A stretch of DNA of 52,061 nucleotides, from positions 1-52,061 of the forward strand of contig AYSC01000030.1 of NCBI GenBank assembly GCA_000503195.1, given 5' to 3'. The stretch is from Blastomonas sp. CACIA14H2 (lineage in GTDB: Bacteria; Pseudomonadota; Alphaproteobacteria; Sphingomonadales; Sphingomonadaceae). The position numbers and the translations under genes were made by a program. This document shows positions 7,035-18,463 of the stretch, piece after piece. The first letter of the stretch is position 1, and the number at the start of each line of letters is the position of its first letter. The notes beneath the pieces were generated by a model. It was not told the origin of the DNA and searched no databases. It was given only the letters and a program-made list of their open reading frames with translations.

Positions 7035-10000
7035 GGCTGTCCTCCGGTTTCAGGCACCGTTTCGTTGAGCGGCACGTCGAGCTGCAGATTGGGGTTGCCG
7101 CCGCTGGTGACGGGCTCGTCGATGATCGGCTCGACGCCGAGGCGCCGGGTGTTGACGATGGTCACCGGCGGCATGATCGGACGGCGCGGGGCCGCCTCGC
7201 CACGCGCGGCCTCTTCGGCTGCGGCCTCGGCTTCTTCCTGCTCCTGCTTCTGCTCGCGTTCGGCGGCGGGCTTGGGCGGCGGCGGCCCGGCATGCACGAC
7301 CACGGTCGGGCCCTGTTCGGTAATGCCACCCCGCCGCACGAAATGGCCGAGAGCAGGCAGCCATTGACGCTGGAGGTGCTGGTAAAGCCGCTCGGTCCGC
7401 CGCTGTCCTGTCCGGAGCTGCTGGTCGAGCGCGGGAAGATCAGGTCGCGCACCGATGTGCCGTTGCGCACCAGATCGCCGGTATCGAGCAGCTGGCCATA
7501 GATCACGAGATCGATCAGGCTGGGTGTGCCCTGGCTCTGCGAGCTGCGCGGGGTCACCTGGAAGCTGCCGACGCGACCGAAAAAGCCCGCATTGAGCAGC
7601 GAGGTGCCGGTATTCTGGATCAGCAGCGTGCTGCCCACCGTGAAGCGCAGGCTCGAGGCCTGGATCACACCATCGGGGCGCGAGGTCGCGATCGGCAAGC
7701 CCAGCGCGCTATCGCGTCCGGTGAAATTGACATTCTCCGCCAGCCGCTCGAGAAGCGAGGCGCTGGCGATATGGATGTTGTTGGCGTTGATCGAGAGGAT
7801 GCCGCCCGGCGAGCTGCCGTTGAGGAAGAGCCCGCCGCTGTCCGCGTTGATCTCCACCCGGTTGGCGTTGAGCGACACCCGGTTGGTGGCGGCCATGGAA
7901 TTGAACACGGCATTGCCGTTGACGCGGATGGTGCCCGATGTGTTGATCGTCAGGCTGCCCTCGGCGCCGTTGAGGTTCACGCCGCTCGATGCGCTCGACC
8001 CGTTCATCGTCAGCGCGCGAATCTCGACGCCGGTGCCGGTCGACGAGACATTGGGCGCGTTGATGACGATGTTCTGCGCACGGATGCGCGAGATCTCGCT
8101 GCCATCGAGCGAATAGGTGCCGCTGCTCTGGCTGTCGCTGGTCGTGCCGCCGAGCACCACCGAACCGCTGCGGTTGGCGGTCAGCGTGATCGTGCCGGTA
8201 TTGGCATTGCCCAGGCCCCCGGCTTGCGAGAAGGCGATATCGCCCGAGCTGATCGCGATGGTCGGGGCGACCGCGAGACCGCCGAACACCGCCGTGCCGC
8301 CGACGTCCAGGCTGATCCGCGTGCCCGCGGTGATCGTGCTGTTGGCCGAGAAGGTGCCGGTCGAGGCACCCAGCAGCGTTCCGGTCGTCGTCGCGCCGAT
8401 CGACACGCTGCCGCCGACGCGCGCCGGGGTGGCCGCGAGCAGGGCGTTGAGGTCGATCTGCGACAGGTTGGCGGTCGGCGCCAGGCCCGCGCTGCTGGCG
8501 AGCAGCGTCGTGCCGCTGGTGCCGGTTCCGATGCTGCCGGTGCTGATGCCCTGCGAGGCGAGCAGCAGCGCGTTGGTGCCGGTAGTGACGTTGCCGGTGT
8601 TGAGATTACCGTTCAGCGCCGCGGCGAACACCGCATTGGTCGCCTGAAGCGCACCGGTGGTCACGCTGCCGCCGCGGACGCGGATCTCGTTGGTCGAGCT
8701 GATAGCGCCGGTCACGATGCCCTGGTTGGCGCGCGCCAGCACGGTGCCGCCCGCGGTGATCGCGCCGATGGTGATGCTGGTGGCGTTGCCGAAATTGCCC
8801 TGGCCATCATCGGATCCGATGCCGAGCAGTCCGAAGCTGTTGATCGTGCCGGTGGTGATCGTGCCGCCCGCGCCCAGCCCGATGCTGAACCCGGTCGAGG
8901 TCGTGCCGGCCGCAGTGGTGCGCAGGTTGCCCAACGTCATGTTGCCGGTGACGATCGTGCCGATCGAGGTGCCCGCGGTAATGTCGCCGCCTGTCACCGA
9001 TCCCGTCACGTTGAACTGGGTGTTGGTCGCGGAATTGAGCGCTCCGAAGGCGAGATTGCCGCCGGTCGCGCCGATGGTGATGCCGGCGACGTTCGAGGTG
9101 ACATTGGCGAGCGTCGCCGCCGTGCCGCTGATGCTCACCGACGCCGCCGTGATCGACCCGGTCGAGGTGAAGCTCGCAGCGCGCGAGCGCAGCTGCGCCG
9201 CGCCGGTCGCGGTCACGCCGCCGATGCTGACCGCGCCCTGGCCATCGACCGTCACGCCCAGGCCCGCCGTGGTGCCGGTAGCCAGCGTGCCTGCGGCGAT
9301 CGTTCCAGAGGATGTAAGGACGATTGCGCCCGCCGTCGGGCTACCTGTGGCGACGATATTGCCGACAGACAGATTGCCGCTGGTCGTATTGAGCGCCACT
9401 GCCAGCGAGGCGTTCATGGCCTGGGCAGCAAGGCTGTTCGCGGTGATGGCGATGCTGCCGCCGGTAGCCGTGGCGGTGCCGTTGATCGCGGCTGCGGTTC
9501 CGACGCCCGCGCGAATATTGCCGGTAACGATCGGTCCGGCGACGGTCAGTCCGCCCGCCGTGCGGACAGGGGCCAGTGCAAAGATCGGTGTCGGGTCAAA
9601 ATTGGCTCCCAGTTGCGGGACCATCGAGGCATTGCCGACATAGAGATAGCGGTTGGCCCCGGTTCCCGTGGTCACCGCACCATTGAACAGGATGTCCCCG
9701 GAGCCCAGTACGAGGATGTTCTCCCCGCTGGTCAATGCGCCGGTGCTTATCGTGCCGGCCGCAATAAAGCCGATGTTCCGCGTGCCGGTGAGATTGCCGA
9801 CCTGGATGCTGCCGGTCTGCGACAACAGGCCCACGCTGTAGCTGGTGGTCGGTACAGCGCCGGAGGCGTTGACATTGCCACCGGTGATGCTGCCGAGCGC
9901 GGTAATGGCAAATTCCAGCCCCGTCACTGCGTTGCCGAACCGGACGCTGCCGACAGCCTCCATTTCGGTGTCCTGGCCCGAACGGATATCGCCCAGCACC

Positions 10001-13000
10001 ATATTGCCCGAACGGGTATCGAGTTCGATCGACGTGCCCGCTGTCAGATTGCCGATGGTCATGTTGCCGGCATTGACCAGCAGGTCGATTTCGCCGTTGG
10101 TTGCGGTGACAGCCGACAGGGTCAGCCCGTTTGCCGCAGTCATTGCCACAAAATTGGCCGCCGTGATGGTGCCCGCGACAATCGCGCCCGAGGTCGATGT
10201 CAGATTGACATGGTTGCCCGACGTCAGGTTGCCGAGCTGCAGCGAGGCCCCCTGGATGCCGATCACGCCGCCTGCATTGATGTTGCGCAGGTTGATCGCG
10301 CCGGTACCGAGCGCGGTCAGGCTGCCCGGGGTGGCGAAATTGGCGGTGACGGTGATGTTGCCGCTCGACTGGAGATCGATCGCGCCCGCGGTGATGGTGC
10401 CGACATTGGCCGGGGCGGTCACCACCGTGTCGGGAACGAACACGCCTGCGCGCACGCCGAAGGCACCGGCATTGACCGATCCGTTGTTGACCAGCACCGA
10501 AAGCTGGCCGGGGGTGATATAGGTCAGGCTGCCGGCCACGGTCAGCGCCCCATCGGTGACGCGGACGAAATCCTCGACGATGCCGACCGGATCGGGCGCA
10601 GCGCCGCTGGTGTTGATGACCAGGCTGTTGACCGCCGCATCGGCATTGCGGATCTCGATATTCGATCCGGTGCCGTAGAAGGTCTGTCCGGCGGTCGATC
10701 CCGTCCCTGCGAGGCCGCGCGCGATTCCGAGCAGGTCATTGGCCTGCAGCCGTCCGCGATTGGCGGGAATCTGGAACCGGTCGGTGATCGCAAAGGCAAT
10801 GCCTCCGCCGATGCCGTTGCCGCCCGCTCCCAGCACCGCGCCCGCGCCGCCATTGCCGCCCTGGCCGTTGGCGATCAGCGTGGCATTGTTCATCGCCACC
10901 AGCGATCCGCGCACCAGCAGCACATTGTCGCCGCCTTCGCCGATGCCGCCTGCGCCGCCATTGCCGGTGCCGGTGCTGCCGGTTCCGCCCGCGCCGCCCG
11001 CACCGCCGAAACCATTGGTCTCCGATACGGCATCGACCAGCCGCGTCGTGCCGACATTGACCGTCAGCGCGCCCGTGCCGCTTTCGCTGCCGAACTGGTT
11101 GAACCCGCCCACGGCATTGCCGCCCGCACCGCCGGTTCCGCCGACGCCGGCCGTGCCGATGCCGCCCGCGCCGCCCGCGCCGCCAAAGGCGGTCGAGGCG
11201 ATCTGCAGGTTCAGCAGATCGAGCTGGCCATTGCCTGCGGCCGAGGTCGCGATCACCCTTCCGCCGGTGGCGTTGCCGCCTGCGCCGCCCGTTCCGCCGG
11301 TGGCGCCGGTCGTGCCCGTGCCGCCGTCACCGCCAAAGGCATTGGCGGTGAGGAACGCGTTGTCGAAATCGAGCAGCCCGGTCACCGGGCCGCTTCCGGC
11401 GAACAGCGACGCCAGGCCACCGGTGGCATTGCCCCCTGCGCCACCCGATGCGCCGTTGCCGCCACGACCATTGGCCTGGATGAAGATGTCGCGGCCGATC
11501 ATCTGCGTGCCGTTCGACCCCATGCGCGCCGTGCCGCCGGTGCCCGATCCGCCCGCGCCTGCCAGCAACGAGCTGCCACCGGTGCCGTCGGCCGCCATGG
11601 TGACGTTGCCGCCGAACGCGAAGCTGCCGATCACGCCGATGGTGCCGCCCTCGGTCAACCCACCGGTGGCGTTGCCGCCATTGCCCGCCTGAGCCGATCC
11701 GCCAAAGGCGTTCGAAACCATGGTCAGTGCGCTGCCGATATTGATCGACGCGCCGCCAGCGCCGGCAACGACCACGGCGGTGCGACCGCCGGTTGCGTTG
11801 CCACCATTGCCGCTGGTAACACTGTTGCCGCCAAAGGCCGATGCATCGAGCGACGCGCTGCCGGTGATGTCCACGATCCCCGAAGCCGAATCGATCCGCG
11901 CCGTACCGCCCGTCGCATTGCCGATCGTGCCCGTGGTGGACGACCCAGCGCCGGCGATCGCATCGGCAAACAGGCTGCCGCCAATCCGGATGCGACTGCC
12001 CGCGCCAAAGGCGTTGATGAACGAATCGCCGCCGGTCGCGGTGCCGATATTGCCGCCGTCGCTATCGGCATTGCCGCTGAGCGCCTGGGTGGACAGGAAC
12101 GTATCCTGATTGAGTGCGACCTGGCCGTTGCCCAGCGTGAGCAAGCTCGCCAGCCCGCCAAGGGCCGCGCCCGTATCGGCGCCGCCGGCGGAGGAACCGC
12201 CAAAGGCGCTGGCGTTCAATGTGGTGATGCCGCCGACCGTGACCGATCCGTTATTGTCGGCAAACAGCTGCGCTTCGCCGCCATCGCCGAGGCCGCCCAC
12301 ATTGCCTGCATTCGATGCATTGCCGCCAAAGCCCTGCGCCGTGAGCTCGGCCCCGCCCGCGATCTGGATGATCCCGCCGACGATCGATCCGATCACCGCG
12401 CGCCCACCGGTGCCGATCCCGCCCGAACCTGCACCGATCGCGCTTCCGCCGAACCCGTCCGCATTGGTGGTGCCGTTTCCGCCGATCGACAGCGTGCCCG
12501 CGCCCGCGCCCAGATTGGCGAGGCCGCCCGTGCCATTGCCGCCCCGGATGCCGCCAGCGCTGTTGCCGCCATAGCCGCGCGCATCGGTGGTGGCGTTGCC
12601 GGTGATGGTGATGGTGCGATCGTTGACCGCAATGCGCACGTCGCCGCCCACGCCATTGCCCGCAATGCCATCACCGCCGCCGTTATTGTCATGGCCCGTG
12701 CCCGTGGCCGCGACGAACGCATTGCCGGTGATCGTGATCTGCCCGCCGGTATTCTGCGAGATCGAGGCATTGCCGCCCGTGCCGTTGCCGCCATCGATAC
12801 CCGCCGCCGATGAGGTGAACACCGCGCCATTGGCGTTGATGTCGACATCGCCGGTGACGTTGATGATGCTGTTGCCATTGGCAATCATCTGCGCGCTGCC
12901 GCCTGTGCCGTTGCCGGTCCGGCCGACACCCGCCTGCCGGGCGAAGCCCCCGACGCCGCCTGCACTCATCAGCAGGCCGCCATTGAGCGTCATCGTGCCC

Positions 13001-15240
13001 GCGCCCTGGCCGCTGACGAACGCGCCGCCGCCCGATCCATTCACACCGCCAAACCCGTCGCCGCCGATGGTTCCGTCGCCGCCTAGACCAAGCGCATCGA
13101 TCTGCGTCAGGCCCTGCACGGTGATCGCGCCGCCGGCCTGGCCCGATCCCAGCGCCAGCGTCGCATTGCCGCCGCGCCCGGTGCCCCCGGTCGATGTCGC
13201 ATCGTTGCCACTGCTGCCGCCCGAACCTGTGGCCTGCAAAACCAGGTTCGATCCAAAGCTCAGGATGCCGCCCGAGCCGAAGATCTGCGCGAAAGCCGAT
13301 CCCCCAGTGCCGTTGCCGCCATTGCCGTTGCCATCATCGGCATGCCCGCCGAAGCCGAAACTGGTCAGGCTGGCCGAGCCGGCGACATTGATCCGCCCGC
13401 CAACGCCCGCGCTGATCGTGTTCGTGCCGCCGATACCTGCGCCGCCCGTTCCCGAATTCAGCGCCTGACCGCCAAAGCCGTCGGCATTGCTGAAGATCAG
13501 GCCGTTGATCGTCATGACGTTGTTGGCGCTGGCGATGCCGGTGCCGGAACCCGAATTGATCTGGATCGACCCGCCCCGACCCAGTCCGGCGACGCCTGCG
13601 CCGAAATTGCTGCTGCCGAACCCATTGGCCGAGACCACCAGGTCGCCGCCGATCAGCATGGTGGAATTGTTGTCCACCGTCGCGTTGCGGCCCGAGGTCA
13701 CGATGACCGTGCCGCCGGTGCCGCTGTTGCTGGTCGTGCCGGTGGAGCCGGTGCTGCCCGCGCGGCCATCGGCGCTGACGAACAGCGCGCCAGCAATGTC
13801 CATCAGTGCGTTGCCGAACGAGCGGACATCGGCAGTGCCGCCGGTGCCCGCACCGACCTGGCCGCTGAGATTGCCCGCGCCCTCGCCATTGGCGGTGACA
13901 AAGGCGTTGCCCAGCACGCGGACGGTGCCGCCCGCCTGGGCATAAAGCTGGGCATTACCGCCGGTGACCGACTGGCCATCGACGAGCCCGACCCGGTCGG
14001 CCGACACGGTCAGGTTGCGCGCCGCCGCGATTGTACCGGTGCCAAAGGCGGTGACCGTGACCTGGTTGTCGGCATGGAAGCGCGCATCGCCCGCCAGGTT
14101 CAGCGTGCCGCTGCCGACGCTGACATTGGTGCGGAACGACGAGGCGGCGTTGATCGCGGACGTGATGGTGCCCGACGAGATCGACAGGCTGGCCTGCTGC
14201 GCAGGGTTGACCGGTGCCACGTTGATCGTGTCACCCGAAACGTTGAAGCCCGACGACAGGATGATCGAATTGCCCTGCACATCGGCCGCTCCGGCAATGT
14301 CGAAGCCCAGCGTGCTGCCCGCGCCGATCACCGTCGTGATCGCGTTGTTCTTGGGGATCGCGACCATGTAGATGCGATGATTGTCGCCTGCAGCGCTGCT
14401 CGCCGGACCCGTGGTGCTGCCATTGTGCACGATGGCAGCATTCCCGGCAGCGGCATCGCCATTGGTGCCGGTGGTGACCTGGATATCGAACAATCCGCCG
14501 CCAAAGGTCAGCGTCGCTGCCTCGGCCGCGACATAGGCGGCGCTGCCGTTGACGTTGACGCCACCATTCTGCCGGATGATCGGCGCGACCATCGCGACAT
14601 AGCTGTTTTCGGGCGTCAGCCGGATCTGCGCGCCGGGATCGACCTGAACATAGCTGGTGGCCGACGCTGCCGGACCCAGGGTGAACGATCCGCCCGCAGT
14701 GACGAAATTGCCGCCCGCATCGCGCACCGGATCGAGGCTGGTCAGCACCAGCCCGCCGACATCGATCACGCCGGTCGCGCCGATGACGATGCCGCCCGGG
14801 CTGTAGAACCAGACATTGCCGCCCGAGACGAGTCCCGCGCCGGTCTGCAGCTGGCTGATGATCGTGCCGTTCATCGCGATCGCGCGGCTGGGATCGGTGG
14901 GAATGATGCGGTTGAGGACGGTGAACTGGTTCTGCGTCGTCGGATTGTTGCGGAAGAACGCCGTGCGGCCATTGGGCAGGAAGTTGATGACGCCGCCGCC
15001 GATCGCGGTGTCGTTGGTGGTCCAGTTGATCACCGCCTGGTTGGTATCGACGCGGATATTGTCGGTTCCGGGGGTGCGATTGATACCCACGCCGCCCGAT
15101 ACCACCGTGGGCGTGCCCTCGAATGCCTGGGCATGCGCCGGGCCGGTGCTTCCGATGGCAAGGCCGGTGGCCAAAGCGAGCGCGGACGTCGCCCTGGCCA
15201 GCAGGACGCGGCGGGCGGTCAGGGTGCGGTCATAGGCCAT
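7031..15240 (-). CDS. Giant two-partner-secretion exoprotein (TpsA, filamentous-haemagglutinin type), frameshifted near C-terminus
   Basis: This protein should be exported through the TpsB encoded just upstream and form a long surface beta-helix. A signal peptide (about 1-38, AHA-Q) is followed by the TPS secretion domain (about 40-290, with NWTTNDTAIGGGVINFLPNG and SPGGIVIGATGVIDVGG). Residues about 450-1480 are Gly/Asn-rich repeats such as GGNGTGG and GGNATGG; about 1500-2400 hold T/G/N-rich beta-helix repeats. The starting frame runs on to 7162 but becomes Arg-rich nonsense after the Cys2628-X6-Cys2635 pair. The -1 frame from about 7332 gives a sensible Pro/Glu-rich tail ending IDEPVTSGGNPNL at 7031, overlapping the next gene's ATG. 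The corrected product is about 2,735 residues. It could be a sequencing error, a decaying gene or real slippage. Confidence 0.85.
7329..7332 (-). other. Frameshift site (GGGG on the coding strand) in tpsA
   Basis: On the coding strand the sequence reads TGCGGCGGGGTGGCATT. Adding one G would continue Cys-Gly-Gly-Gly-Gly-Ile-Thr-Glu into the frame that ends at 7031 and overlaps the CHAT start. Without it, the frame continues into an Arg/Pro-rich tail to 7162. The homopolymer makes a missing base or slippage the simplest explanation. Confidence 0.7.
10800..13900 (-). repeat. Degenerate Gly/Asn-rich tandem repeats inside tpsA
   Basis: About 3 kb of the exoprotein gene consists of imperfect units whose coding strand alternates GGCGGC-, AACGCC- and ACCGGC-like triplets, giving motifs such as GGNGTGG, GGAGGNATGG and FGGSA at irregular intervals of roughly 35-50 residues. 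The pattern is like other beta-helical adhesins and superficially like mycobacterial PGRS proteins. Such DNA is prone to recombination and length change. Confidence 0.75.
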
Positions 15241-17006
15241 CAGCGGGCTCCCCAGGGCAGAAGCAGAGTGGTGAGGGTAAACAGGATGCGTGGATCGGGC
15301 GTGTCGGCGCGCAGACCGGCCGCTTCGGTCGGCACCGCGACCGTGACATCGAGCCGGAACCGGTCGTTGAGCCGCGCGCGCACGCCGGCGCCGACCGAGC
15401 TCAGCCGCTGCGGATCGCCGGGACGGCCATCGTCCCAGGTCCAGGCGACATCCATGAAGGCAAAGGGCTGGAACGAGAAGTCGACATCCTTGATCGGGCT
15501 GATCTGCGGACCGCGCAGCTCCGCCTGGAAGCCCGCGCCATCGTCGCCGACGATCGTGCCCGGATCATAGCCGCGCCCGATGGTGAAGTTGCCGCCCGAA
15601 TATTCCTCGAAGCTCAGCACCGGATCGAAGGCGATCTGCCCGCGGCCGCGGATGAAGATCGAGGCATTGTCGCCCAGCGCCGCCTCTGCCGAAATCTCGC
15701 CGCGGATCAGCGTCGAGGTCGGGTCGCCATCGCCACGCGTGGTCGGGGTGCGCACCAGCGCGCAGACGAAATTGCACGGATCGCTGGCGCCCAGGATCGA
15801 CAGGCCCTGGCGGAATTCGAGCAGGCCCGCCATGCGCCAGCGCGGCGCGGCGCCATTGGCCATGTCGATCGCCTCGCCCGAAAGTTGGGCATAGGCGATG
15901 CGGATGCGGTCGCGCGACAGCGGGCCGATGAAATCGATGTCCTGATCGACATAATCGAGCCCGATCGCGCTGTAGAGCGAAGCCGCCTGGCTGCGCACCA
16001 GCGGATAGCGCGCCTCGGCGCTGGCGAGCAACGTGGTGGCGGTAATCTTGCTGGTCACGCCCGCCGGCAGGTTGATGTCGGGCTCGGTCCAGGCATAGGT
16101 GAAGCGCCCGGCCAGCGTCAGGCCTTCCGATCCGACGCGGAATTCGTGACCGGCCTGGACGATCTGCTGTTCCTGGAAATCGAGCGTCGAATAGGCCGAG
16201 ACATAGGTGCGGTCGCCCATGCCGGTCAGGCCATAGAATTGCGCGCGCAGCTGCGCGCCATAGGGGCCGGCATCGCGGGCGGCCATGTTCTGGACGTTGA
16301 GGTCGACCTCGAACGGGGTGCGCCGCACCGTGACGTCGCCGATCAGTTCGCCCGGACCCGTGCCCGCCGGTACCAGCGTCAGACGGATGTCATAGCCGGG
16401 CAGGTCGCGCGCCAGCAGCAGATAGCGCTCGGCGAGCTTCTGGTTGAACACCGTGCCTTCGGTCAGCCGCTGCAGATAGCTCGCCACCAGCTTCTCGCCA
16501 TTGCCCGCATCGCCGCGCACGCGCATCTGGGTCAGCTTGGCATAGAGCACCTCGAACTGGACCACGCCGTTGTCGATGCGCTGGGTGGGCACTTGTACTG
16601 CGGCGATATAGCCGTCGCGGCGCAGCTTGGTGGCGACCGCGTCGCGGATCTCGCACAGCACCGCGACCGGCTGTTCGGTGCCGATATACTGTTCGTAGAG
16701 CGGGCGCAGCTCGATCGGCGCGATCGGGCCCAGATTGTTGAAGCGCGCCTCGGTCAGCGTCAGCCTGACATTGGCATAGGCAGGGTCGGCCAGCGGACAG
16801 GGCGCGCGCTCGATATCGCCTTCGACGGTCAGACGGGCCGGCCGTTCGCTGCGCTGCTGGACGGGGCGCTCGATTTCCTCACGGGTGGGGGGAGAGGGGA
16901 CATTGACCTGCTGGGCCTGGCCCGCCGTCGTCCACAGCATTCCGGCACAGGTCGCCGTGCACAGAATCAGCTGTCGCGTGCGGAAAAAGCGTGTCGCCAA
17001 GATCAC
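15240..17006 (-). CDS. Outer-membrane two-partner-secretion transporter (TpsB, ShlB/FhaC family)
   Basis: The 588-residue protein is the outer-membrane pore that exports TpsA. A signal peptide (about 1-31) is followed by a Pro/Glu linker and two POTRA-like modules (about 60-240; RLTLTEARFNNLGPIAPIEL and VAVLCEIRDAVATKLRRDGYI). The rest is a 16-strand-type barrel with alternating residues. A GRGYDPG motif near residue 480 matches the conserved (V/I)RGY loop of the Omp85/TpsB superfamily, and the chain ends in a barrel-like strand. The start is a GTG at 17006. Its TGA overlaps the tpsA ATG by one base (TGATG), showing that transporter and exoprotein are made together. Confidence 0.9.
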   Translation of the reverse strand: MILATRFFRTRQLILCTATCAGMLWTTAGQAQQVNVPSPPTREEIERPVQQRSERPARLTVEGDIERAPCPLADPAYANVRLTLTEARFNNLGPIAPIELRPLYEQYIGTEQPVAVLCEIRDAVATKLRRDGYIAAVQVPTQRIDNGVVQFEVLYAKLTQMRVRGDAGNGEKLVASYLQRLTEGTVFNQKLAERYLLLARDLPGYDIRLTLVPAGTGPGELIGDVTVRRTPFEVDLNVQNMAARDAGPYGAQLRAQFYGLTGMGDRTYVSAYSTLDFQEQQIVQAGHEFRVGSEGLTLAGRFTYAWTEPDINLPAGVTSKITATTLLASAEARYPLVRSQAASLYSAIGLDYVDQDIDFIGPLSRDRIRIAYAQLSGEAIDMANGAAPRWRMAGLLEFRQGLSILGASDPCNFVCALVRTPTTRGDGDPTSTLIRGEISAEAALGDNASIFIRGRGQIAFDPVLSFEEYSGGNFTIGRGYDPGTIVGDDGAGFQAELRGPQISPIKDVDFSFQPFAFMDVAWTWDDGRPGDPQRLSSVGAGVRARLNDRFRLDVTVAVPTEAAGLRADTPDPRILFTLTTLLLPWGAR

Positions 17007-17362
17007 CCCCTGTAGCCTGTGCGGATACCCGGGGGAGAACGGACCCTACCCATCACCCCGGACCGTAAACTGGATTGCACCGCGGTTATTCCGCTGGCAC
17101 TTTCCTGGGCGACCTTGGGGCGTCTCTTAACGCAGCCTCATTCCGGGGGCAAGTCGCAAAAGCCCGCTGTCCCAAAATTATCCAGACTTAACATATGCTT
17201 GCCCGTTGCAACTGAAGGCCATCACAAGAGCGCAGCGGCGGTTGATTTTGTTAAGCATTTTCCGCGCGATATCCGATCCTCCGGCGCATGCCCGAGGGGC
17301 CGGGACGGCGAGCATCGCTCGCGGCTTCCCCTGTCGCCCGACTCGCGCTATGCGCCCGCCCC
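17007..17362. promoter_or_regulatory. Divergent intergenic region between tpsB and hisC
   Basis: These 356 bases separate the divergently read tpsB and hisC and contain no convincing gene. The centre (about 17125-17270) is markedly AT-richer than the surroundings (TTAACGCAG, AAAATTATCCAGACTTAACATATG, TTGATTTTGTTAAGC), so it probably holds the promoters in both directions. No named operator was recognised. Confidence 0.5.
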
Positions 17363-18463
17363 ATGACCAGCCAGCCCCAGCCCAAATCGTGGATCGCCTC
17401 GATTCACGCCTATGTTCCCGGCAAATCGACCGGTGCGGACGGCCGCCCGCTCGTCAAGCTGTCCGCCAACGAGAACCCGCTCGGCACCAGCCCGGCGGCG
17501 CTCGAGGCGAGGGCGCAAGGCGCGGCGCTCGCGCCTTCTCTCTATCCCGATCCGGACAGCAGCGCGCTGCGCGAGGCGATCGGCAAGGTGCACGGGCTCG
17601 ATCCGGCGCGGATCGTCTGCGGCACGGGATCGGACGAGCTGCTCAACCTGGCGGCGCAGGGCTATGCCGGGCAGGGCGACGAGGTCGTGTATGTCCGCTA
17701 CGGCTTTTCGGTCTATGATATCGCCGCGCGGCGCTGCGGCGCGACGCCGGTAGTTGCGCCAGACAACTTCTATGCGACCGATGTCGATGCGCTGCTCGCC
17801 TGCGTGACTGATCGCACCCGCGTGGTCTATCTCGCCAACCCGAACAACCCGACCGGCACGCTGACGCCGCGGGCGGAGATCGCGCGGCTGCATGCCGGGC
17901 TGCCGTCGGACGTGCTGCTGGTGCTCGACCAGGCCTATTCCGAATATCTGGACGCGGACGAGGACGATCGCGGGCTCGAACTGGCGCGGACCCAGTCCAA
18001 CGTGCTGGTCACGCGCACCTTCTCCAAGATCTATGGCCTGGCCGGCGAACGCATCGGCTGGGGTTATGGCGCGCAAGGGATCATCGACACGCTCAACCGC
18101 ATCCGCGGGCCCTTCAACGTGACGCTGACCGGCCAGGCGGCGGCGCTGGCGGCGCTGGCGGACGAGGATTTCGTCTCCCGCTCGCGCGAGCACAATCGGG
18201 TCTGGCGGCAATGGCTGGCGGCCGAGCTCGCGCAGCTCGGCAATCATGGCGTGACCGTGGTGCCCAGCCACGCGAATTTCCTGCTGGTGCTGTTCGAAGG
18301 CGCGGTGAGTGCGGAAACGGCCTATGAGGCGCTGATGCGGGCGGGCTATATCGTGCGCTGGCCCAAGGGCCAGGGGCTCGGCCATGCGCTGCGCATCACC
18401 ATCGGCGAGGAGGCGCATATGCGCGCCATCGCGCAGGTGCTGCGCGATCTGGTGACCGCATGA
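17363..18463 (+). CDS. hisC: Histidinol-phosphate / aromatic aminotransferase (class I/II, PLP)
   Basis: The 366-residue enzyme belongs to fold-type I PLP aminotransferases of the HisC group. It shows the N-terminal [12 protein letters not shown] motif, NPNNPTGT for cofactor/substrate contact, and the Schiff-base lysine Lys222 in [17 protein letters not shown]. The ATG at 17363 gives the usual HisC N-terminus. Its stop overlaps the start of the prephenate/arogenate dehydrogenase gene (ATGA), so in this setting it may work in tyrosine/phenylalanine synthesis instead of, or in addition to, histidine synthesis. No other his gene is in the window. The family is certain, the substrate less so. Confidence 0.88.
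   Translation: MTSQPQPKSWIASIHAYVPGKSTGADGRPLVKLSANENPLGTSPAALEARAQGAALAPSLYPDPDSSALREAIGKVHGLDPARIVCGTGSDELLNLAAQGYAGQGDEVVYVRYGFSVYDIAARRCGATPVVAPDNFYATDVDALLACVTDRTRVVYLANPNNPTGTLTPRAEIARLHAGLPSDVLLVLDQAYSEYLDADEDDRGLELARTQSNVLVTRTFSKIYGLAGERIGWGYGAQGIIDTLNRIRGPFNVTLTGQAAALAALADEDFVSRSREHNRVWRQWLAAELAQLGNHGVTVVPSHANFLLVLFEGAVSAETAYEALMRAGYIVRWPKGQGLGHALRITIGEEAHMRAIAQVLRDLVTA

Noticed and set aside
4896-7367. Open frame of about 820 codons opposite the CHAT gene
   Set aside because: Low-complexity Arg/Ala/Gln/Leu composition without recognisable domains; the opposite strand encodes a complete TPR-CHAT protein.
7771-12813. Very long open frame (about 1,680 codons) on the plus strand opposite tpsA
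   Set aside because: Composition is Arg/Asp/Ala-rich without motifs; it is the antisense image of the Gly-rich repeats in high-GC DNA. The minus-strand product has a signal peptide, TPS domain and operon overlaps.
10800-13900. Possible CRISPR array from the repetitive look of the DNA
   Set aside because: Repeats are degenerate, irregular in spacing and in frame with the exoprotein; no constant direct repeat with unique spacers and no cas genes.
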